DNA from: Deltaproteobacteria bacterium
Lineage (GTDB): Bacteria; Desulfobacterota; Dissulfuribacteria; Dissulfuribacterales; QOAL01
Direction of reading: 5' to 3'
NCBI GenBank assembly: GCA_027068235.1
Contig: JAMOUE010000419.1
Coordinates: forward strand, 1-5,673
Length of the DNA: 5,673 bases
Within the stretch, counting starts at the first letter, position 1; every line of letters starts with the position of its first letter. The notes under the pieces were generated by a model. The model saw nothing but the letters and a program-made list of their open reading frames with translations. It made no database searches and was not told the origin of the DNA. Below are positions 1 through 5,244 of this stretch, in pieces. A program made the translations under genes and the position numbers.

Positions 1-18
1 AGGCATTGTCAGAATAGT

Positions 19-65
19 TTAAGGCCCCCTACCTTTTTAGGTAAAGAGGGCCTTAACTGTTTTTC
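19..65. terminator. Hairpin terminator downstream of hcp, possibly bidirectional
   Basis: A 9-bp perfect stem pairs 19-27 (TTAAGGCCC) with 48-56 (GGGCCTTAA). An inner 4-bp stem pairs 30-33 (TACC) with 40-43 (GGTA) around a short T-rich loop. On the plus strand the stem is followed by six T at 60-65, a normal rho-independent signal for transcription arriving from the left. On the minus strand it lies 36 bases past the hcp stop and would end the hcp operon, but the bases after the stem there (ACTATTCT) make a poor U-tract. It therefore probably serves a convergent gene left of the window as well as hcp. Confidence 0.75.
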
Positions 66-91
66 TAGATATAGAGCTAATTTCTAGCCAA

Positions 92-1720
92 CTAGCCTAA
101 AATGGCCTTTAGATCCTCATCAGGCGTCTTTATGGGCATGATATTGTAGTTTTCTACAAGAACATTTAGCACATTTGGAGTAATGAATGCAGGCAGACTT
201 GGACCAAGCCTGATGTTCTTTATTCCAAGTGCAAAGAGGGTAAGAAGAATGGCTACTGCCTTCTGCTCGTACCACGATAGAATCATTGAAAGAGGCAGGT
301 CATTTACAGTACATCCAAAGGCACCGGCCAATGCAGAGGCTATTTGGATAGCAGAATAGGCATCGTTACACTGACCAATGTCTAGCAACCTTGGAATGCC
401 ACCGATGTCACCGAGTTTCTTATCGAAGAAACGAAACTTTCCGCATGCCAGAGTCAAAACGATACAGTCTTGAGGAACCTTTTCTACAAACTCTGTGTAA
501 TAGTTTCTTCCAGGTTTTGCACCATCACAGCCTGCCACTAGGAAAAAGTGTCTGATCTTCCCATCTTTTACCCCTTCAATGACCTTATCTGCCACAGAAA
601 GCACTGCATTTCTTGCAAAACCCACCATTACGCTTCCCTTGTCTGTATCCTGCTCAAAACCAGGGGTCTCAAGGGCCTTTTCAATTACAGGAGTAAAATC
701 CTTGTCTTCGATATGCTTGACTCCTGGCCATCCTACAAGACCAGTTGTAAAAATCCTGTCAAAATAGGACTCTCTTGGCTTTTGGATACAGTTGGTGGTC
801 ATAACTATTGGGCCAGGAAATGCCTCAAACTCCTTTGCCTGATTCTGCCAAGCTGTTCCATAATGGCCGTAAAAGTGAGGATACTTCTTTAGTTCAGGAT
901 AACCGTGACATGGAAGCATTTCTCCGTGGGTATAAACGTTTATGCCCTTTCCTTCGGTCTGTTTGAGGATCAGCTCTAAATCCTTGAGATCATGTCCGGA
1001 AACGAGAATGGCCTTCCCCTTTTTTGCTCCAAGAGGAACCTCAGTAGGAACAGGATGACCATAGGTCTCAGTATTAGCGGCATCCAGCAGTTCCATTGCC
1101 TTAAGATTTGCCTGGCCTGTCTTGAGGGCCAAACCAACCCACTCATTAAGATCCATATCCTTATTGAGGGTGGCTGCAAAGATCTCATGGATCATCTTAT
1201 AGTGATCCTTGTCTTCTTTTCCAAGTATCTGGGCATGGTCTGTGTAGGCACAAACACCCTTCAAGCCATATACAATAGTTTCACGAAGGGAACGTTTGTC
1301 TTCATCAAGCTCACCATTTGACAAAACACCATGCATTTCACCCTGGCGAACCATCTCTTCTTTATTGTTACCCAGCTCAAAGGTTGCTGGGCCTTCGGGG
1401 AAATCAGTATTGCCACCAGCAGACTTTACCTTTTCCTTTAGCTGATCACGCAACTCTACGCACCTTCTGAGAAGGTTAACAAAACGATCAGGGTCAAAAT
1501 CCACATTTGTAAGAGTGGAAAATACTGCTTCACAGGTAAATACGTTTACATCATGGTCATCAACACCTACCTTGTGGCCTTCAACTGCCACCTGTGACAG
1601 TCCCTTTACGGCGTATATAAGTAGATCCTGAAGGGCTGCCACATCTGGTTGCTTGCCACAAACACCTATCTTGGTGCAACCCTTTCCCTGTGCTGTCTGT
1701 TCACATTGATAACAAAACAT
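92..1720 (-). CDS. hcp: Hydroxylamine reductase / hybrid-cluster protein (class I Hcp)
   Basis: This 542-residue protein is a full-length hybrid-cluster protein, a cytoplasmic iron-sulfur enzyme. Hcp reduces hydroxylamine to ammonia in vitro and acts in vivo as a high-affinity nitric oxide reductase and S-nitrosylation factor. The N-terminal cysteines C3, C6, C15 and C21 (C-X2-C-X8-C-X5-C) match the class I pattern of strict anaerobes, which binds a cubane [4Fe-4S] cluster. All expected hybrid-cluster ligands are visible: H243 (SGHD), E267 (HGEMLPC), C311 (TTNC), C398 (AGCDG, the persulfide cysteine), C426 (LACGK), C451 (GQCND), E485 and K487 (WYEQKA). They align in order with the Desulfovibrio ligands as I remember them. 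The start is supported by a strong AGAGGTG ribosome site at 1726-1732, 5 bases before the ATG. The gene follows the iron-sulfur fusion gene by 13 bases and is probably its operon partner. No hcr-type reductase gene is visible. Confidence 0.97.
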   Translation of the reverse strand: MFCYQCEQTAQGKGCTKIGVCGKQPDVAALQDLLIYAVKGLSQVAVEGHKVGVDDHDVNVFTCEAVFSTLTNVDFDPDRFVNLLRRCVELRDQLKEKVKSAGGNTDFPEGPATFELGNNKEEMVRQGEMHGVLSNGELDEDKRSLRETIVYGLKGVCAYTDHAQILGKEDKDHYKMIHEIFAATLNKDMDLNEWVGLALKTGQANLKAMELLDAANTETYGHPVPTEVPLGAKKGKAILVSGHDLKDLELILKQTEGKGINVYTHGEMLPCHGYPELKKYPHFYGHYGTAWQNQAKEFEAFPGPIVMTTNCIQKPRESYFDRIFTTGLVGWPGVKHIEDKDFTPVIEKALETPGFEQDTDKGSVMVGFARNAVLSVADKVIEGVKDGKIRHFFLVAGCDGAKPGRNYYTEFVEKVPQDCIVLTLACGKFRFFDKKLGDIGGIPRLLDIGQCNDAYSAIQIASALAGAFGCTVNDLPLSMILSWYEQKAVAILLTLFALGIKNIRLGPSLPAFITPNVLNVLVENYNIMPIKTPDEDLKAILG

Positions 1721-1733
1721 ATTTTCACCTCTT

Positions 1734-2555
1734 TTATTTTATTTCCCCTGGGGAGGGGAGACTGAATTCGTCAATTATGAAATCGTGCCCTTTTTGAGCC
1801 ACTATGACGCCTAATCTCTCACCATTTACACAGTTGTCCTTGTAAAAAAGGGCGATCTTCTTAAACGTCTTAATGGCATCTTCGTTGGCAAAAATGCCTG
1901 GAAGCTCAAGCCCTAGCTGTGGATGTCTGCCAAGTTTTCCACCAACTAGGATACGAAACCCTTCTTTTTCCTTTTGAATTGCTCCAGTTGGACATGCCTC
2001 AATACAGTGGCCACAGTAAAGACATTTGTCTTCTCGTATTTCCACCGCATTCTCATGCAGTATTATGGCCTTCTCTTGACAGACTTCTTTGCAACTGCCA
2101 CACATTGTGCATTCGTTCTGAAAAACACCTGGCTTTACTGCACCAATAAAACCTACATCAACTATTTGAGGCCTAGAGCAGCTATTTGGACAAAACGAGA
2201 TTGATACCCGAAACTCATTATGTACCTTTAACGGATGTTTGAGCCTTTTCTCAAGAAACTCCTTCATATTGAGGCCTTGCAAGATCTCTTCTATTTCATC
2301 TACAATGGCTGTAGCAGAATCTGATAAGGTCCTGTTGCTACATCCCTTGGCGCCCAAACAAGTTTCAACAGAGTATCCCTTTAACTCCTTATCCATGGAT
2401 TTCATAAACTTCTGTCTGCAAGCCTCAATATGCTCATTTTTAATAAGCTGCACCCCTTGCTGACGGGCATAGGCCTCAACCTTTTTTCGAACCATTTTCC
2501 TAATGAAAAATGGCACCCGTTCCATGGTTTTTTCAGCTTCTTTACTCCACTTCAT
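1734..2555 (-). CDS. PCP_red / siroheme-motif / 2x[4Fe-4S] ferredoxin fusion protein (nitrite/sulfite reductase-like)
   Basis: This 273-residue cytoplasmic redox protein has three parts. Residues 3-48 (WSKEA, VPFFIRKMVR, EAYARQQG) resemble the PCP_red domain known from the end of light-independent protochlorophyllide reductase. Residues 66-126 carry C66-X5-C72 and C122-X3-C126 (followed by SRPQIVDVGFIG), the four-cysteine motif that holds the siroheme-coupled [4Fe-4S] cluster in sulfite and nitrite reductases. Residues 149-159 (C149, C152, C155, C159) and 178-188 (C178, C181, C184, C188, then P) are two ferredoxin motifs. The tail (GGKLGRHPQLG, then GERLGVIV) returns to the reductase fold. 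The ferredoxin-like NIR_SIR half domain that usually precedes the first cysteine pair, with siroheme- and substrate-binding arginines, is not seen; PCP_red occupies its place. The protein may be a small siroheme enzyme, or an electron donor to Hcp like the FrdX-type proteins encoded beside hcp in Desulfovibrio. The ATG follows AAGGGGA at 2561-2567 by 5 bases. The family call is firm; the reaction is unknown. Confidence 0.88.
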   Translation of the reverse strand: MKWSKEAEKTMERVPFFIRKMVRKKVEAYARQQGVQLIKNEHIEACRQKFMKSMDKELKGYSVETCLGAKGCSNRTLSDSATAIVDEIEEILQGLNMKEFLEKRLKHPLKVHNEFRVSISFCPNSCSRPQIVDVGFIGAVKPGVFQNECTMCGSCKEVCQEKAIILHENAVEIREDKCLYCGHCIEACPTGAIQKEKEGFRILVGGKLGRHPQLGLELPGIFANEDAIKTFKKIALFYKDNCVNGERLGVIVAQKGHDFIIDEFSLPSPGEIK

Positions 2556-2581
2556 AACAGTCCCCTTACCAAGTAAAAAGT

Positions 2582-2587
2582 ATGATA
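2582..2587 (-). promoter_or_regulatory. Predicted -10 element of the fusion gene-hcp operon
   Basis: On the minus strand this reads TATCAT, five of six matches to the sigma-70 -10 consensus. Exactly 22 bases separate it from the edge of the FNR/HcpR-like palindrome, the spacing expected for a class II activator overlapping the -35 position. This places the start of transcription near 2575 and gives a 20-base leader carrying the ribosome site. There is no good -35 hexamer at 17-bp spacing from this -10, consistent with activator dependence. No experimental start site is available. Confidence 0.5.
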
Positions 2588-2609
2588 AACAAGATATTTT
2601 TTATACACA

Positions 2610-2623
2610 TTGACCTATGTCAA
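2610..2623 (-). promoter_or_regulatory. FNR/HcpR-type operator upstream of the hcp operon
   Basis: This is a perfect inverted repeat, TTGAC-N4-GTCAA, reading TTGACCTATGTCAA on the plus strand. CRP/FNR-family regulators bind 14-bp palindromes of this shape: FNR uses TTGAT-N4-ATCAA, and HcpR, the predicted regulator of hcp genes in sulfate reducers and clostridia, is described with TTGAC-type arms. The centre at 2616.5 lies 61 bases upstream of the first start codon and at -41.5 relative to the predicted transcription start. This implies direct activation under nitrosative or anaerobic conditions. The palindrome also contains TTGACA on the minus strand, a perfect -35 hexamer, but no -10 is found 16-18 bases from it. 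Confidence 0.65.
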
Positions 2624-2878
2624 AAGCTAAAGGTTTTTTATTTAATTTTTTGACTCTTAACTTCTTGACAACAAGTTATCCCCGAAGAACTTTGGCAGTG
2701 GCAGTTTCCATAATTTGGCATTGTAAAACAACATGAGTAAATGAGATCCTTATTGAAAATGACTATCTGCTGACTTAAGTTTTTATTAAAGGTTGCCTTT
2801 AAGAAGTTAGAGTTTCTATTCAAAGATTAGACCATGAGAAAAATAACCCTAGATAGGCTATTGATAATTTTTTGATAT

Positions 2879-2938
2879 TTTGAGGATTATCTTTTGAATC
2901 AGCATAGTCCAAGTAGGTAAAAGGAACCATTCCTCAAA
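2879..2938. repeat. 8-bp inverted repeat in the leader of the ytx-like operon
   Basis: TTTGAGGA at 2879-2886 is the exact reverse complement of TCCTCAAA at 2931-2938, with 44 bases between. Inside the right part, AGGAA (2922-2926) and TTCCT (2930-2934) form a smaller hairpin that competes with it. It could be an RNA structure in the 5' leader or a split operator. The arms are short enough to arise by chance in AT-rich DNA. Confidence 0.3.
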
Positions 2939-2998
2939 TGTGGTAGCCTGAAAATAAAAACGCTCCCATAATATACTCAAACGGGGTAAGCTAAAGCT

Positions 2999-3613
2999 AT
3001 GATAAACATAGAACAATTCATGAATAATCCTCAATACTTATTTTATGTTGTCATTTGCATATGCCTGATAGTGATGACTGCGTGCTGTGTCATCTTCATA
3101 TTTAGTGTGGTGGCTGCATTAAAGAGGATGAAACAAAGTTTAAAAATTATAGATAAGAGGATACAGCAACTAGAACCACTTTTAGACAAAGCAGGCCAAC
3201 TTGAAGAAAATCTTAATGAACTTATGATCACCGGCCAGTTACATCTAGAAAGACTCCAAAATGAAGCGGTGCATGTCATGGAGGAACTTTCTAAAACACT
3301 TGATCATTTCAAAAAGTTACAATCCAGACTTGAGGAAAAGTTAGAAAAAGATGTGCCGCCTATTTTACAAGAGACAAAGGAGTTTGTAAGCGGTGTAAAT
3401 GACATAGCCCATGACATGCAAAAAAAAATTCAGGCATCCAATGACTTCTTTGAAGCATTAACTGAAACCAGTCATACAGTTAAGACCGCTACAGGACTTT
3501 TAAAAGGCGGCCTGACAGGTCTAGCTGTTCAGCTTGCAAGCATTGCTGTTGGAATGAAAAAATCTATAGAATATGTAACGGACAACATCCATAAAGGAGG
3601 TAAGCCAAAATGA
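2999..3613 (+). CDS. Membrane-anchored coiled-coil protein, DUF948/YtxG-like
   Basis: This 204-residue protein has one strong N-terminal membrane segment at about residues 13-41 (YLFYVVICICLIVM, then FIFSVVAAL). A positively charged KRMKQSLK stretch follows, then a long charged helical region at about 45-160 with heptad-like leucine and isoleucine spacing, as in a coiled coil. Near the end, residues 167-186 (LLKGGLTGLAVQLASIAVGM) are hydrophobic and glycine-containing, perhaps a membrane-surface or second membrane helix. The layout matches DUF948 proteins such as Bacillus YtxG. Pairing with a YtxH-domain gene directly downstream supports that reading, although I cannot run a profile search. 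The start has only a distant GGGG (2983-2986) upstream, 12 bases from the ATG, so initiation may be weak or further downstream. The stop overlaps the next start (ATGA). The biochemical function is unknown; an envelope or stress role is inferred from the Bacillus homologues. Confidence 0.8.
   Translation: MINIEQFMNNPQYLFYVVICICLIVMTACCVIFIFSVVAALKRMKQSLKIIDKRIQQLEPLLDKAGQLEENLNELMITGQLHLERLQNEAVHVMEELSKTLDHFKKLQSRLEEKLEKDVPPILQETKEFVSGVNDIAHDMQKKIQASNDFFEALTETSHTVKTATGLLKGGLTGLAVQLASIAVGMKKSIEYVTDNIHKGGKPK
3593..3601 (+). promoter_or_regulatory. Near-consensus ribosome binding site for the YtxH-domain gene
   Basis: AAAGGAGGT lies inside the end of the upstream gene, 8 bases before the ATG at 3610. 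With the 4-base ATGA overlap this indicates translational coupling plus strong independent initiation. The downstream protein may be made in excess over its partner, whose own ribosome site is weak. Confidence 0.8.
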
Positions 3614-3957
3614 GCAATGGACGTTATTCAGCAGGTAATGTTGCCTTGGCATTCTTATTTGGCAGTGCAGTAGGTGCAGGGCTAGCCTTTTTGATAGCAC
3701 CCAAATCAGGTCATCAAACACGCGAGTTTATCAAAGATCAGGCCACGGCTGCCAAAAACGAAGCGTGCAAAGTTGCAGACGAGGTTAAAGAAAAGACAGT
3801 TGAACTTTTGGAGAAGAGCAAAGAAGTGGTAGAGGCAAAAAAGGCCGTTTTAGAATCTGCATTGGAAGCAGGGAAAGAGGCAATGGAAAAAGAAAAGGAA
3901 CGGCTTATGACAAAAATAAAAGCAGAAGAATCATTTCAGGAGACTAAGGACATATAA
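3610..3957 (+). CDS. YtxH domain-containing protein
   Basis: This 115-residue protein has the YtxH signature. A glycine-rich membrane helix lies at about residues 9-30 (LAFLFGSAVGAGLAFLIAP), followed at once by PKSG and TREFIK, then a charged amphipathic helix to the end. The helix is rich in Lys, Glu and Ala and has heptad-like repeats at about 45-105. Such proteins are small inner-membrane proteins with a cytoplasmic or periplasmic helical tail; in Bacillus ytxH belongs to the general stress operon ytxGHJ. Its molecular role is not established. The ATG overlaps the TGA of the upstream gene and has an excellent ribosome site, so the start is secure. A single Cys at residue 53 has no obvious partner. 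Confidence 0.88.
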   Translation: MSNGRYSAGNVALAFLFGSAVGAGLAFLIAPKSGHQTREFIKDQATAAKNEACKVADEVKEKTVELLEKSKEVVEAKKAVLESALEAGKEAMEKEKERLMTKIKAEESFQETKDI

Positions 3958-4007
3958 GTAAAGGGAGTTCAAATCAACTTATATTGATTGCATGATTGCA
4001 GCAGTAA

Positions 4008-5126
4008 TCAAATAAATTTGGTCCAGCTTCCAGGGTGTCGCTGACGGAATCCTCTGTACCACAGACACATATAGTACAAAACTGCAAGCAGAACCGGAGT
4101 AATAAGATAAACTTCTTTAATTGTTAGAATTCCACGCAACCCTAGCCACGTAGCACTTCCTTCAAGCAATATCCTATGTACGAGATAAAAAAACATTGCA
4201 GTCTGCCCAAATACCAACAACACACCGTTGGGATTGGGCGTAACAATTTGTTCTAATGTCATTAAGCCCGCCAGGCATATACACATAAGTCCTATCTCTA
4301 AAGACATATAGGTTAATGACGGCGGATACTTGCTAACATGTAACCATTGGGCAAGATCGTTTCCCTCTCTATAAAGCCACATATTTCCATAGCCATTTGC
4401 ATATCTAAAAATGAAAAAGATCAATAAACAGGCCACACCAGAAACAAAGGCCAGATTGCGTGGTGTCATAAATACCTTTTTCCCACTCATATAATCGACT
4501 AAATACCTACCAAATGCCCATCCAAGGACCATTATGGATAACCATGGGATTACTGGGTAGCTAATGGACAAACCAGGTGCTTTGTAAATGGCTACTGTAA
4601 GACCAGCCACAATGGACTGTTGCCCAGTAAAAGGATTCCACACCAATGAAGTAACCCACTCCCCGCCAAACCACCATGCCAAGGCCATTGCCACTAACCA
4701 ACCTGTTGAAAGCCGTCTTATGTAGGCCATTAACACCATTGACATCCCTATTGCATAAAGGACCTGGAACAATACTCGCCATGAAAAAAATGATATTATT
4801 GTGGGATCCAAGGCAGCAATAAAAGCTCCTCTGACGATGATACTCCAATCAATGGATGCATGGTCTTGCCCTCTAGTAACTCTGCGCTCCACACTGATTG
4901 CAAGAGCAGTTCCAGCCAAAAACACAAATGTAGGGGCACAAATATGGGTTATCCATCTGGTTAAAAAAGCAAAACTAGGAAGCGGTGTACCAGGCTTAAA
5001 AGTAGCTGCAGAATCAGTAGAGAGATGATGTACATCAAAGGCCATGGAGACATGATCCAGTACCATCAAAATCATTACAATGCCACGCATCCAGTCTATA
5101 GATTCTATCCGTTTGGATTTGATCAT
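4008..5126 (-). CDS. DUF1624 / heparan-alpha-glucosaminide N-acetyltransferase-like membrane protein
   Basis: This is a multi-pass inner-membrane protein of 372 residues with roughly 9-10 hydrophobic segments. Family hallmarks are visible in order: RIESIDWMRG at 6-15, LMVLDHV at 20-26 with the conserved Asp24-His25, TRWITHICAPTFVFLAG at 56-72, VRG at 98-100, YPVIPWLSIMVLGWAFG at 190-206, KYPPSLTY at 266-273 and FGQTAMFFYLVH at 306-317 with His317. This matches the DUF1624/COG3503 group, related to HGSNAT and acyltransferase-3 proteins, which move acyl groups across membranes onto sugars. The substrate here is unknown. The frame opens at a TTG (5142-5144) directly after an in-frame stop; I chose the ATG at 5124-5126 because the family normally begins a few residues before the RIxSIDxxRG motif. 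Both starts have poor ribosome sites (GGA 4 bases from the TTG; AAAGG 2 bases from the ATG). No convincing promoter was found. Confidence 0.9.
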   Translation of the reverse strand: MIKSKRIESIDWMRGIVMILMVLDHVSMAFDVHHLSTDSAATFKPGTPLPSFAFLTRWITHICAPTFVFLAGTALAISVERRVTRGQDHASIDWSIIVRGAFIAALDPTIISFFSWRVLFQVLYAIGMSMVLMAYIRRLSTGWLVAMALAWWFGGEWVTSLVWNPFTGQQSIVAGLTVAIYKAPGLSISYPVIPWLSIMVLGWAFGRYLVDYMSGKKVFMTPRNLAFVSGVACLLIFFIFRYANGYGNMWLYREGNDLAQWLHVSKYPPSLTYMSLEIGLMCICLAGLMTLEQIVTPNPNGVLLVFGQTAMFFYLVHRILLEGSATWLGLRGILTIKEVYLITPVLLAVLYYMCLWYRGFRQRHPGSWTKFI

Positions 5127-5170
5127 GACCTTTGATTTATTCAACTATTCCATTTAATCACTGATTTAAA

Positions 5171-5215
5171 AATAAAAAACCCACCCCTAACCTTAAATTT
5201 AGGTTATAAGGTGGG
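5171..5215 (-). terminator. Rho-independent terminator after the IPTL-CTERM gene
   Basis: Read on the minus strand, a stem pairs GGTGGG/CCCACC (5210-5215 with 5180-5185). Above a small internal loop a second 6-bp stem pairs 5188-5193 (TAACCT) with 5201-5206 (AGGTTA), closed by a 7-base loop. A T-rich tract (TTTTTTATT) follows at once at 5171-5179. It begins 29 bases past the stop of the surface-protein gene and separates that transcript from the membrane-protein gene downstream. Confidence 0.9.
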
Positions 5216-5244
5216 CCCTTTATTAGTTTACTTCAGCTAACCTG

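Larger units (their letters stand above)
2556..2998. other. 443-base intergenic region between the hcp operon and the ytx-like pair
   Basis: The left end (2556-2623) holds the leader, -10 and operator of the minus-strand operon. From 2640 to 2820 the only open frame is on the minus strand and starts at TTG without a ribosome site; its 3' part encodes a cysteine-rich stretch (see findings). From 2824 to 2998 the DNA is AT-rich and must contain the promoter of the plus-strand pair. CATAAT (2967-2972) and TATACT (2972-2977) are possible -10 hexamers, but neither has a convincing -35. TTGATA at 2861-2866 with GATTAT at 2885-2890 is another weak candidate. An 8-bp inverted repeat spans 2879-2938. 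No tRNA, known riboswitch or transposon end was recognised. Confidence 0.6.

Noticed and set aside
548..892. Plus-strand reading frame of 114 codons inside hcp
   Set aside because: It is antisense to a complete, motif-verified hcp gene, has no domain features, and is best explained as a shadow of hcp codon use.
992..1321. Plus-strand reading frame of 109 codons inside hcp
   Set aside because: It is antisense to conserved hcp coding sequence and its product has no coherent hydrophobic or domain pattern.
2600..2623. Simple sigma-70 promoter using TTGACA (2618-2623) and TATAAA (2600-2605) on the minus strand
   Set aside because: The hexamers are separated by only 12 bases, too short for a normal promoter. 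The activator-site plus TATCAT arrangement fits better.
2659..2677. Palindromic AACTT...AAGTT around TTGACA in the intergenic region as a second regulator site
   Set aside because: The arms are only 4-5 bp with competing pairings, and it does not match the TTGAC-N4-GTCAA spacing.
2638..2823. 61-codon minus-strand reading frame as a full gene
   Set aside because: It begins at TTG with no ribosome site, its N-terminal half has no recognisable features, and it lies in an AT-rich intergenic region. Only its cysteine-rich end is kept as a low-interest finding.
3984..4011. Hairpin between the convergent ytx-like and DUF1624 genes as a terminator
   Set aside because: TTGATTGC/GTAATCAA and the alternative TGATTGC/GTAATCA stems are AT-rich, contain a G-T pair, partly lie in the end of the DUF1624 gene and have no T-tract on either strand.
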